A DNA stretch of 14,151 nucleotides, from assembly GCA_039927975.1 (NCBI GenBank), contig JBDSTZ010000569.1:1-14151 (forward strand), given 5' to 3'. Below, piece after piece: positions 7,325 through 14,151 of the stretch. Under the pieces are notes generated by a model, which was not told where the DNA came from, did no database searches, and saw only the letters and a list, made by a program, of their open reading frames with translations. The first letter of the stretch is position 1; every line of letters begins with the position of its first letter. The stretch comes from JBDSTZ01 sp039927975 (GTDB taxonomy: Bacteria > Pseudomonadota > Gammaproteobacteria > Burkholderiales > Burkholderiaceae_D). The position numbers and the translations under genes are program-made.

Positions 7325-8626
7325 ATGATGCACTTTCGCCCTTCCAGCCTGCGCCGCGCTGTCGCGCTCGCGTTCGCTGCGGCCCTGCCGGCCCTGGCCG
7401 CCGCAGCGCCCTCCCAGTTCACCTTCGGCGCGGCCAAGCCGGCGCCGGGCTTTACCGCCGTCAGCGCCGAGATGGCCTACTCCAGCGAGCGCGGCTTCGG
7501 CTTCGAGCCGGGCAGCGCGCCGAACGCCGACAAGCCCTTCTACTTCACCGTCGACGTCCCCGAGGGTAACTACAACGTGACCGTCACCTTCGGCGACGAC
7601 AAGGCGCCGGCGTCCACCACCGTCAAGGCCGAACTGCGCCGCCTGATGCTCGAGAACGTGAAAACCAAGGCCGGCGAAAGCGTCAAGCGCACCTTCACCG
7701 TCAACACCCGCAACCCCGTGATTCCGGCGGTCGGCAATATCGCCGCCGGCCGCGTCAAGCTCAAGACCCCGCGCGAAAGCGTGCAGGAAGCCTGGGCATG
7801 GGACGGCAAGCTGACGCTCGAATTCAACGGCGCCCACCCATCGGTGCGGGCGATCGAGATCACCCCTGTCAACACGCCGACCCTGTTCCTGATTGGCGAT
7901 TCGACCGTCTGCGACCAGTCCGGCGAGCCTTACAACAGCTGGGGCCAGATGCTGCCGCGCTTCCTCAAAGCCGGGGTGGCGGTGTCGAACCACGGCGAGT
8001 CGGGCGAGACCTACCGCGATTCGCTCGCGCGCCGCCGGCTCGACAAGATCCTCAGCATGATGAAGCCGGGCGACACCATGCTGATGCAGTTCGGGCACAA
8101 CGACCAGAAGCAGATCAAGGACGGCAAGGGCGGCCCGCAAACCACCTACAAGGCCGAGATGCGCCAGCACGTCGAAGGCGTGCGTTCGCGCGGCGGCATT
8201 CCCGTCATCGTCTCGCCAATGGAACGCCGCGGCTTCGACGACAAGGGCAAGGTCATCCCGAGCCTGATCGAATACGCCGACGCCGCCCGCGAAGTGGCCA
8301 AGGAGATGAATGTCGCTTTCATCGACCTGAACGCGATGAGCAAGCCGTTCTACGAAGCGCTCGGCCCGAAGAAGTCGGAACTGGCGTTCGCCGAGCCGAC
8401 CCCGGGCCACATCGACAACACCCACCACAACAGCTACGGCAGCTATGAACTGGCCAAGGCCGTCATCAACGGCCTGCGCGAGAACAAGCTGGCGGTGGCC
8501 GCCTTCGTCGCCGACGATTTCGGCAGCTTCGATCCGGCCCATCCCGACCCGGTCGAGAAATTCGCCGTGCCGGCCAGCCCGCACTTTACCAATGAGCGTC
8601 CGCTTGGCGACGAGGCGAACAAGTGA
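7325..8626 (+). CDS. Rhamnogalacturonan acetylesterase, SGNH hydrolase of family CE12, with N-terminal beta-domain
   Basis: This enzyme removes O-acetyl groups from GalA in RG-I, exposing the backbone to the lyases. I chose the ATG at 7325 (433 residues) because AGGA lies nine bases upstream and the signal peptide MMHFRPSSLRRAVALAFAAA follows; the upstream ATG at 7301 has no ribosome site. Residues about 30-180 form a beta-rich domain (QFTFG..., PFYFTVDVPEGNYNVTVTFGD, ending RAIEITPV) of the kind often fused to bacterial enzymes of this family. The catalytic domain begins at TPTLFLIGDST, with nucleophile Ser193. FGHND (256-260) supplies the oxyanion Asn259, and HIDNTHHNSYG carries the Asp364-x-x-His367 pair. 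Its stop overlaps the next start in TGATG, so it heads a coupled three-gene operon. CE12 rests on motifs alone; an acetylxylan-type specificity is less likely given the neighbours. Confidence 0.92.
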   Translation: MMHFRPSSLRRAVALAFAAALPALAAAAPSQFTFGAAKPAPGFTAVSAEMAYSSERGFGFEPGSAPNADKPFYFTVDVPEGNYNVTVTFGDDKAPASTTVKAELRRLMLENVKTKAGESVKRTFTVNTRNPVIPAVGNIAAGRVKLKTPRESVQEAWAWDGKLTLEFNGAHPSVRAIEITPVNTPTLFLIGDSTVCDQSGEPYNSWGQMLPRFLKAGVAVSNHGESGETYRDSLARRRLDKILSMMKPGDTMLMQFGHNDQKQIKDGKGGPQTTYKAEMRQHVEGVRSRGGIPVIVSPMERRGFDDKGKVIPSLIEYADAAREVAKEMNVAFIDLNAMSKPFYEALGPKKSELAFAEPTPGHIDNTHHNSYGSYELAKAVINGLRENKLAVAAFVADDFGSFDPAHPDPVEKFAVPASPHFTNERPLGDEANK

Positions 8627-9630
8627 TGCGTATCTTCCCGACCTTCGCCACCCTCTTCACCAGCGCCGCGCTGCTTGCCGGCTGCGCCGCCACCCCACCG
8701 GCCGCCAGCCCGGCCGCGTCCGATTCCTATGTGTTCGCCTACTTCACCAAGAACGGCGAGGACGGCCTGCACCTGGCCGCCAGCGCCGACGGCTACCACT
8801 GGGACAAACTCAAAGGCGGCGCCAGCTTCCTCACCCCGACCGTCGGACGCGACAAGCTGATGCGCGACCCCTGCGTGGTGCGAGGCCCCGACGGCGTGTA
8901 CCACATGGTCTGGACCACCGGCTGGAAGGACGATTACATCGGTTACGCCTCGTCGAAAGACCTGGTGCACTGGTCGGAGCAAAAGAATCTGCCGGTGATG
9001 GCGAAGGCCGCCGGAACCCTCAACAGCTGGGCGCCGGAGATCGTGTACGACGCCAAGCGCGGCGAATACCTGATTTTCTGGGCCTCGACCGTGCCGGGCA
9101 AGTTCACTGAAACGGCCGGCAGTTCCGAAGAAAAGTACAACCACCGGATGTACGCCACCACCACCCGCGACTTCGTCACCTTCGCGCCGACCTTCCTGTT
9201 CTACGATCCGGGCTTTAGCGTGATCGACGCGACCTTCGTGCGCGCCAAGGGCCGCGACCTGCTGCTGGTGAAGGATGAAACGGTCAATCCGCCGAAGAAG
9301 CACTTGCAGCTGGCCGATGCGCCCGACCTGCGCGGCCCGTTCGGCAAGCTGGGGGCACCGATCACCAAGCCGGGAATGTGGGTCGAGGGACCGACTGCGC
9401 TGCAGGTGGGCGATGACACCATCATCTATTACGACGCCTACAAGACCAAGCACTACGGCGCGCTGCGCTCGCGCGACCTGGTCAACTGGGAAGACGTCAC
9501 CGACAAGATGCACTTCCCGGATGAAGGCACGCCGGTGCGCATGCGCCACGGCACCGCCATCGCCATCCCCGCCGCGCTGGCCGCGAGCCTGCGCGCGATT
9601 GTCCCAACAAACCAGGAACCGAGCAAATGA
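8626..9630 (+). CDS. GH43-like five-bladed propeller glycosidase, lipoprotein
   Basis: This 334-residue protein probably trims arabinose- or galactose-containing side chains of RG-I. The ATG at 8626 shares its A with the preceding TGA; a GTG one codon earlier is less likely. The N-terminus is a lipoprotein signal with lipobox LLAGC and modified Cys20, so the enzyme is membrane-anchored. GH43-type landmarks are present: RDP with candidate base Asp81 at the start of a blade (RDPCVVRGPDGVYHMVWT), WAPE at 135-138 where many GH43 enzymes have a WAPD-type modulator Asp, and VEGP with candidate acid Glu254. Repeated blade patterns such as IGYASSKDLVHWSEQ and ALRSRDLVNWEDV are typical of the fold. 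The substrate cannot be read from sequence. It could also be one of the catalytically uncertain members of the GH43/GH117-like clan. Confidence 0.8.
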   Translation: MRIFPTFATLFTSAALLAGCAATPPAASPAASDSYVFAYFTKNGEDGLHLAASADGYHWDKLKGGASFLTPTVGRDKLMRDPCVVRGPDGVYHMVWTTGWKDDYIGYASSKDLVHWSEQKNLPVMAKAAGTLNSWAPEIVYDAKRGEYLIFWASTVPGKFTETAGSSEEKYNHRMYATTTRDFVTFAPTFLFYDPGFSVIDATFVRAKGRDLLLVKDETVNPPKKHLQLADAPDLRGPFGKLGAPITKPGMWVEGPTALQVGDDTIIYYDAYKTKHYGALRSRDLVNWEDVTDKMHFPDEGTPVRMRHGTAIAIPAALAASLRAIVPTNQEPSK

Positions 9631-10325
9631 AACGACTCCTTCTCTCCGCCATTTTCATCGCCGCGCTCGGACTAACGCAGTCGGCGTCGGCCACGCCGGA
9701 CGATCCGGTCAATGTACCGAGCGACCGCAATTACGCGCCCAAGCTGAACTACCAGACCTACTTCGGCGACTACATGGCGGCACGTAAGGGCCGCCCGGCC
9801 GACCTCATTTTCATCGGCGATTCGATCACCGAACAATGGCGTTGGGGTGCCGGTTCGCCGGTCTGGAAAAAATACTATGAACAGCGCGCCTTCGATTTCG
9901 GTCTCTCGGCCGACCGCACCCAGCACGTGCTGTGGCGCCTCGAGAATATCGACCTGTCGTTCATCGCGCCAAAGGTGGCGGTGATCCTGATCGGCACCAA
10001 CAACGTGACCGATACGCCGGAAGACATCGCGCTTGGCGTCAAGGCCGTGGTAGCGGCGACGCAGAAGAAATTCCCGGGCATCAAAGTGGTCTTGCTGAGC
10101 ATTCTGCCGACCGCGCGCGAGACCGCCCGCATGGCGGCGGCCAACCTGTTGATCGCGCCGATCGCCGACAAGAAGACCGTGTTCCATCTCGACCTGGCGT
10201 CGCGCTTCACGCCCGAGGGCGACAGCTGGAAAGGCCTGAGCCGCGACAAGCTGCACCTGAACAGTGAAGGCTATCAGATGTGGGCCGATGAACTCGAGAA
10301 GATGCTGCCGGCCTTGCTAAAGTAG
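9627..10325 (+). CDS. Secreted SGNH/GDSL hydrolase, probable carbohydrate esterase
   Basis: This 232-residue protein overlaps the preceding gene by four bases (ATGA), with AGGA nine bases before its ATG, so translation is coupled. A Sec signal peptide (MKRLLLSAIFIAALGLTQSASA) ends near residue 22. The SGNH blocks are complete: IFIGDSITEQW with nucleophile Ser66, GLSADRTQHVLWRL around 92-104 with the block II Gly, IGTNN with Asn125, and DKLHLNSEGY with the Asp207-x-x-His210 pair. It resembles the compact single-domain GDSL group related to PAF acetylhydrolase gamma-subunit, unlike the larger CE12 enzyme two genes upstream. In this operon a second deacetylase acting on pectic backbone or side-chain sugars is the simplest role; that is inference from context. 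An intrinsic terminator lies 25 bases after the stop. Confidence 0.88.
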   Translation: MKRLLLSAIFIAALGLTQSASATPDDPVNVPSDRNYAPKLNYQTYFGDYMAARKGRPADLIFIGDSITEQWRWGAGSPVWKKYYEQRAFDFGLSADRTQHVLWRLENIDLSFIAPKVAVILIGTNNVTDTPEDIALGVKAVVAATQKKFPGIKVVLLSILPTARETARMAAANLLIAPIADKKTVFHLDLASRFTPEGDSWKGLSRDKLHLNSEGYQMWADELEKMLPALLK

Positions 10326-10350
10326 CCAACGGGCGGCGCCAGCCATCGGT

Positions 10351-10381
10351 AAAAAGCAGCCAGCGATGGCTGCTTTTTTTT
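10351..10381. terminator. Bidirectional intrinsic terminator after the CE12 operon
   Basis: A 12-bp stem AAAAAGCAGCCA / TGGCTGCTTTTT closes on GCGA at 10363-10366, with nine T in a row (10373-10381) finishing the plus-strand signal. The A-run on the left gives a matching minus-strand T-run, so it can also stop transcription of the converging gene that ends at 10433. The loop is identical to that of the terminator at 3869-3899. Confidence 0.93.
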
Positions 10382-10924
10382 CGAGCTCCCGCTCTAGACC
10401 GACCGGCTACGCCGGAACCGGAATAAACAGGCTCATGTGATTGTTGGGGCCGCTTCGCTAAACCAAAGCACATTGTCGCGGGTCGTCGCGAACACGCGGA
10501 ACAAGTGGGGCGATACCGCGATCGCGGCGATCGCGCTTGCGCCCGGCAGCGCTTCTATATTCAACATCGACCAGGGCACCAGGTCTTCCGATGCGACGCG
10601 CATGTAGATTTCGCCTGCCTTATTCAAGGCTAGCAGCTTGCCATTAACTTGAGTTAATGCTTTTGGAAACCCTGGCGAGTCGAGGCGCCGCCAAGGCGCA
10701 TCGGGCGCCACATCGGCCAGCCACAGCACACCATGCGAGCTTGTGACGAATATCCGGTCCTCCAGGACGGCCAGCCTCAATGCGTGTTCAGGCCACTTGA
10801 CTGGCGCCAGTGCAGCAGACTGCGACTGCCCATCGATCGAAGGCGACGGCGCGGCTGCAGAGGTGTCTTCCACCGGTCGCACCGCATCGAAGGGAACGAT
10901 GCGATTTGCTGAAAGCGCAGCATG

Positions 10925-10960
10925 GGTGCCGGGACCATTGGTGCCAAGACCATTGGTGCG
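10925..10960 (-). repeat. In-frame 15-bp tandem repeat in the linker of the frameshifted gene
   Basis: On the plus strand two 15-base units (GGTGCCGGGACCATT and GGTGCCAAGACCATT) are followed by a partial third. On the coding strand they give the linker peptide NGLGTNGPGTH. The unit length is a multiple of three, so copy-number change alters linker length without breaking the frame. Confidence 0.75.
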
Positions 10961-11699
10961 AGCCGCATTGAGCGCACGCGAAGGCGCTGCGGCCGTCCCG
11001 CCTGGCATGTCCGGCACTGCGGATGTGGCGCCGCTCCTTACCGTACTTGTGACTGGACGCTGGGTCTCTTCCGGAAACGCGGTGCCGATATATCGCCAGT
11101 CCAGCACTTCTGCGATTGGCGTTGCCCACAGTTGAAAGGATGAAGTCAACATCAGCAGGCGGTCGCGCCATACCGCTATCTGACTCGCTGCCGGTGCTTC
11201 ACCGATATGTGCCCATGCCACTTCCGGCGTTTCACTCGGACGCCGCCAGAGCGCCTGATCGCTCGTCAGCGCAAGCAGATCGCTGCCGAAAGAAGCCAAC
11301 CCGATCACCTGGTTGGCGGCGCCTGCGCGTGTCCAGCCAGCAGCCGGTTGCGGCGACGAGGCCACAAGCTGCGCGGCGATCGGGACCAGGTCGAGGTGCC
11401 CCTCGTAGCCGTACTCACGGTTGGCGCCCAGATTGAGCCCAATGACAACAACTGCCGGGCCCAGGGGCGTTCCCGTCAAACTGGCGGCCACTTCGGTCAA
11501 GGTGACTCGGCCTTCATCAACATGCTCAATGCCTGTGCCGGCCGTCACAAGATATGAGGGCACCCAAGCGCCAACAGCTGACTCGGGCCCTCCGAGTTCA
11601 CCCGGGCCGACAGGCTCTACTCTGGCAACAATCTCAGGGCGGCTTGCACCCATCCACTCGACGTAAATGAGGTTGTTTCGGCTGCGATTAAAGGCGCCT

Positions 11700-11704
11700 G
11701 GGGG
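11700..11704 (-). other. Frameshift site: C5 homopolymer
   Basis: Five C on the coding strand (G on the plus strand) lie inside ACC TCC CCC AGG. With four C the upstream and downstream frames join as GTSPGAFN. The present reading meets TAA eight codons after the GTT codon at VQG. A homopolymer is a typical place for indel mutation, sequencing error or slippage. Confidence 0.7.
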
Positions 11705-12130
11705 AGGTTCCTTGAACCCGAAATTTTACGAATCCGCTGGGGCCGAACGCTGTGGACTCGCTTTGCCACACGCCGGTTGTGTGTGCAGGGATAATGTTTG
11801 GAACGCCCCAGCCCTCGCTGAATTCGCCAAGGTCATCGAACACCCAATCCTCGAGTTTCGTCAGATTGAAGTCGGTCTTGTTTGCGAAATATATGCGTAC
11901 TACGGTCTTGGACATCGCGGCTCTCCGAAAGACGTCCCACCAGCGCCATCAGGCATGGCGTTGCAGCATCGAGCACACTGCCATTGTCCTTATTTAGAGA
12001 TCGCGCCGGACTATTTAGTTCGGAGGCTTCTGCAATTTGACTCGCCTTATCCGTCCAGCTACTCTGGCATGAACGAATCAGTGGGCCGACCGCGGCGGGA
12101 TGACACCTGCCTTGTTTCGCATCGCCGTCT

Positions 12131-13117
12131 TCACTCAGCGACTGCGGGACTGCGCTTGTCCTTGAAAAAGGTCCAGCACTCTTCGGCGAATTCGAGGTCG
12201 GCATTCTGTTCGCCGACCAGCGCCACGGCCAGCCAGGACAGGCGCCGTGCGATGCTCGGCGGGTTGTGGCCGCCCTGCTCGATCTTCAGGAACACGACCT
12301 GCAATTTGCCGGGATCGGCGCCCCACACATAGCGGGTGGCGGCGGTCGGATCGCTGGGTTGGCGATGCGCGAACCTGCTCACCACCGGCGTGTCGGGCAA
12401 GCCAGCAAGCTGGCGCCACACGCGCACCGATTCCTCGGCACTGATGCCCGATCCACGTCCCTTGAGCGACCAGTGGCTGACGATACCGCCGGCGTACGGG
12501 GCGATCTTGTCGCCAGTACCGTGGGCGATCAGCACCGGCACGGCGCGGCTGGGCGCCGCGCACAGGCTCTTGGCCGGCATCAGTGCGCTGACCACGGCGA
12601 TGGCGGCGGGCGCGCGGCGCAGTTCGATCGCCGCGCGGTAGGTCATGCCGCCGCCATTCGAGCCTCCGGTGATATAGACGCGCTGCGGATCGGCGCCGTA
12701 TTCGGCGACCGCCTTGTCGATCAGGGCCTGCAGAAAACCGACATCGTCGGTGGCCGGATTGGTCGGCGCGTCGGCGCGGCAATCGTTCCAGCCTTGCTTG
12801 TTGTCGCTGCCTTTCCAGCCGTCCGGGGCGATCACCAGCAGCTGCTCGCGCTCGGCGATATCGAGCCAGAACGCAGCCGGATCGTTGATGCGGTCGCGGC
12901 CAAACGTGGTCGCCGCGCTGGAGCCGTGGCCGTGGAGGACGATGACGAGCGGACGCTTGCCCTGGCCCGGTGCCCCCGCCTGCGCCATCAGATAGTGGCG
13001 GGTGCCTTCGGGCCGTTCGATGATGCCGGGGATGATGACAGCGGCGCTGACGGGAGCGATCACGGAGGCCGTGATCAGAGCGGAGAAGCTGCGTTGCACA
13101 AGGCGGGCGAAAGACAT
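12131..13117 (-). CDS. Secreted esterase, PHB depolymerase / feruloyl esterase (LpqC, CE1-like) family
   Basis: This 328-residue alpha/beta hydrolase is exported by a Sec signal peptide (MSFARLVQRSFSALITASVI..., cleavage near VSAA, residue 26). The fold's landmarks are in order: LHGHGSSA (61-68) as oxyanion-hole strand, WNDCRAD around 110-116, nucleophile Ser153 in GGSNGGGMTY, Asp203 in HGTGDKIAPY, and His284 in GGHNPP. Families with this layout (COG3509) include extracellular PHB depolymerases, feruloyl esterases and acetylxylan esterases. The length is right for a single catalytic domain without a binding module. Next to RG-I lyases and GH105, removal of feruloyl or acetyl groups from pectic side chains is the likeliest job, but short-chain polyester hydrolysis is not excluded. 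A weak ribosome site precedes the ATG at 13117. It reads the same way as the GH105 gene, 129 bp downstream of it with a hairpin between, so it probably has its own promoter. Confidence 0.88.
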   Translation of the reverse strand: MSFARLVQRSFSALITASVIAPVSAAVIIPGIIERPEGTRHYLMAQAGAPGQGKRPLVIVLHGHGSSAATTFGRDRINDPAAFWLDIAEREQLLVIAPDGWKGSDNKQGWNDCRADAPTNPATDDVGFLQALIDKAVAEYGADPQRVYITGGSNGGGMTYRAAIELRRAPAAIAVVSALMPAKSLCAAPSRAVPVLIAHGTGDKIAPYAGGIVSHWSLKGRGSGISAEESVRVWRQLAGLPDTPVVSRFAHRQPSDPTAATRYVWGADPGKLQVVFLKIEQGGHNPPSIARRLSWLAVALVGEQNADLEFAEECWTFFKDKRSPAVAE

Positions 13118-13157
13118 GGCGCTGGCTTAAAGTTAACCAAAGCGCAATGTAGCACGG

Positions 13158-13170
13158 CCCGACAGTCGGG
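13158..13170. promoter_or_regulatory. Palindrome CCCGAC-A-GTCGGG upstream of the esterase gene
   Basis: A perfect 6+1+6 palindrome lies 41 bases upstream of the esterase start codon on the minus strand. One central base is too short for an RNA hairpin loop, so a dimeric regulator site is the more natural reading. Chance in GC-rich DNA is possible. Confidence 0.3.
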
Positions 13171-13183
13171 GGAATGTAAACAG

Positions 13184-13239
13184 GCCACGGCACCCGATGC
13201 ATTGGCACGCATGGCGCGCGCCGTCATCGGGGCCGTGGC
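13184..13239 (-). terminator. Large hairpin after the GH105 gene, probable terminator
   Basis: GCCACGGC-A-CCCGATG (13184-13199) pairs with CATCGGGGCCGTGGC (13225-13239), a 15-bp stem with one bulged A. The loop contains a further palindrome GGCGCGCGCC. It begins seven bases after the GH105 stop on the minus strand. Only a short T-run (CTGTTTAC) follows, so it may be a weak intrinsic terminator or mainly a transcript-end protector. Confidence 0.55.
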
Positions 13240-13246
13240 GAGCCAC

Positions 13247-14151
13247 TTACTTCGCGCCTGGCACCTTGAGCATGGTCGCGCTGTCGTTGATCCAGAACTG
13301 GTTCGACTTGAGCAGCGTGATGATCTCCGAGCCGGCCAGCAGGACCGGGCCGTAGCCGTGCGCGGCGGCCGAACTGACCTGGCGGTAGTAGTAGAAGGCA
13401 GGATCGAAGGCCATGCCGGTGCCGACGCAGGTGCCCTCCACCAGACCCTTGTCGGTGACCTTGGTCGCCACCGCGTTCCAGGCCAGCAGCACCATCGGCG
13501 AGTAGGCGGTCTTGTCGATCCAGCCGCGGTTGATCGCGTGCGCCATCGAGTAGGCGTAGATCGCGGTGGCCGAGGTTTCGAGGTAGGTGTCGTTACGGTC
13601 GATCAGCTGGTGCCAGAAGCCGGTGCCGTCCTGGTAGGCGGTGAGGCCCTTCACGTGCGCGCGCAGCTGCGCCAGCACTTTCGGATAGCCCGGGTGGTCG
13701 GTCGGCAGCACGTCGAGCAGTTCGACCATCGCCATCAATGCCCAGCCGTTGGCGCGCGCCCAGTGGAATTCGGGATGCTCGCTCATGCCTTCGACCCAGC
13801 CGTGCATGTAGATGCCCTGGTTTTTGTTGAACATGCGCTTGGAGTACAGCTCGACCTGTTTGACCGCGTCGTCATAATACTTGCGGTCGCCCGTCAGCTT
13901 GCCCATCTGCGCCAGCGCCGGCATGCCCATGAACAGGTCGTCGAGCCAGATCGTGTTCGGCAGCGGACGGTTGCGCGCCAGGGTGCCGTCCTTGAGGCGG
14001 TATTCCTTCTTGCTGATGTAGGTGCTGCAGATGTCGAGCAGCGCGCCGAGCTTGGCGGTCGAGCCGAGCCGCTGCGCCTTGACGGTGGCCGCGCAGATCG
14101 CGCCGGTGTCGTCGAGCGCGTGCGGGTCGAGCAGGCGCGCGATCGGGCCCT
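13247..14151 (-). CDS. GH105 unsaturated rhamnogalacturonyl hydrolase, YteR/YesR type (N-terminus beyond window)
   Basis: The minus-strand frame is open from the window edge to TAA at 13247, giving 300 C-terminal residues of an enzyme usually about 370 long; the ATG at 13930 is internal. GH105 enzymes hydrate the 4,5-unsaturated GalA at the non-reducing end of lyase products, releasing it from rhamnose, so this acts directly after PL11. The (alpha/alpha)6 barrel landmarks are clear: NTIWLDDLFMGMPALAQMG, whose Asp is the expected general acid/base by analogy with YteR; HGWVEGMSEHPEFHWARANGW; TGFWHQLID; YLETSATAIYAYSMA; and GTGMAFDPAFYYYR near the C-terminus. The missing N-terminus means export cannot be judged; family members occur in both cytoplasm and periplasm. 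A large hairpin follows the stop. Confidence 0.94.
   Translation of the reverse strand, partial: GPIARLLDPHALDDTGAICAATVKAQRLGSTAKLGALLDICSTYISKKEYRLKDGTLARNRPLPNTIWLDDLFMGMPALAQMGKLTGDRKYYDDAVKQVELYSKRMFNKNQGIYMHGWVEGMSEHPEFHWARANGWALMAMVELLDVLPTDHPGYPKVLAQLRAHVKGLTAYQDGTGFWHQLIDRNDTYLETSATAIYAYSMAHAINRGWIDKTAYSPMVLLAWNAVATKVTDKGLVEGTCVGTGMAFDPAFYYYRQVSSAAAHGYGPVLLAGSEIITLLKSNQFWINDSATMLKVPGAK

Larger units (their letters stand above)
10433..11915 (-). pseudogene. Frameshifted gene: beta-rich N-terminal domain joined to propeller-like repeats, unknown function
   Basis: The gene begins at ATG 11915 (MSKTVVRIYFANKTDFNLTK) with GGAG seven bases upstream. Its first frame stops at 11688 after 75 residues. 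The second frame is open from 11725 to TGA at 10433 and reads as protein well before its first ATG at 11653 (NRSRNNLIYVEWMGASRPE). Dropping one base in the five-C tract at 11704-11700 joins them smoothly as FVKFRVQGTSPGAFNRSRNN, giving 493 residues. There is no signal peptide. Residues about 1-170 look like a beta-sandwich of unknown family. The rest holds about five 40-residue blade-like repeats of the form W..IG.......LAV..DRLLALTS...LW, interrupted by an 85-residue Ala/Ser/Pro/Gly linker. An aegerolysin- or tectonin-like reading is only a guess. It may be a pseudogene, a sequencing error or a programmed shift. Nothing ties it to pectin, and its lower GC start suggests separate origin. Confidence 0.7.

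Noticed and set aside
7322..8584. 420-codon frame antisense to the acetylesterase gene
   Set aside because: It is a shadow of the CE12 gene, whose catalytic motifs are complete on the plus strand. The antisense peptide is low in character and lacks a signal or domain.
11833..12204. 123-codon minus-strand frame spanning the esterase end and the frameshifted gene's start
   Set aside because: It overlaps two better-supported genes in another frame and has no ribosome site or recognisable pattern. The 215 bp between those genes is better read as promoter DNA.
13247..13930. GH105 gene starting at the ATG at 13930
   Set aside because: The frame continues to the window edge with typical GH105 sequence, including the WLDDLFM motif that starts just upstream, so this ATG is internal.

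Overview
The window is a GC-rich stretch of a Gram-negative chromosome. Two lipoprotein-type and several Sec-type signal peptides and heavily G/C-ending codons support this, and the gene set fits the Massilia/Duganella branch of the Oxalobacteraceae (Betaproteobacteria). That taxonomic placement is inference, because no rRNA or other marker gene is present. Most genes form a locus for taking apart rhamnogalacturonan I (RG-I), the branched backbone of pectin.

Layout, left to right. (1) 1-3850: two tandem PL11 rhamnogalacturonan lyases on the plus strand. The first lacks its 5' end at the window edge. They are separated by about 730 bp that holds an AT-rich promoter-like patch, a 37-codon ORF with a very good Shine-Dalgarno, and a strong 14-bp hairpin. 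(2) 4054-6795: a DUF1800-DUF1501 pair on the minus strand, transcribed DUF1800 first. (3) 6796-7324: a divergent intergenic region with three copies of a 15-16 bp direct repeat. (4) 7325-10325: a tightly coupled plus-strand operon of a CE12-type rhamnogalacturonan acetylesterase, a GH43-like lipoprotein and a small SGNH esterase, ended by an intrinsic terminator. (5) 10433-11915: a minus-strand gene joining an unrecognised beta-rich N-terminal domain to propeller-like repeats. It is broken by a single-base frameshift at a C5 tract and looks unrelated to pectin. (6) 12131-13117: a secreted esterase of the PHB depolymerase/feruloyl esterase (LpqC, CE1-like) family, minus strand. (7) 13247-14151: the C-terminal 300 residues of a GH105 unsaturated rhamnogalacturonyl hydrolase, minus strand, running off the window.

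How the genes fit together. The CE12 enzyme, and possibly the other two esterases, remove acyl groups that block the backbone. The GH43-like protein would trim neutral side chains. The PL11 lyases cut Rha-GalA bonds by beta-elimination, leaving 4,5-unsaturated GalA ends. GH105 then removes these unsaturated residues from the oligosaccharides. No transporter, TonB-dependent receptor or regulator lies inside the window.

The less ordinary signals are the mosaic similarity of the two PL11 genes, the structured leader between them, the DUF1800/DUF1501 pair inside a pectin locus, the repeats ahead of the CE12 operon, and the frameshifted two-domain gene. No tRNA, rRNA, CRISPR array, insertion sequence or integrase was seen.
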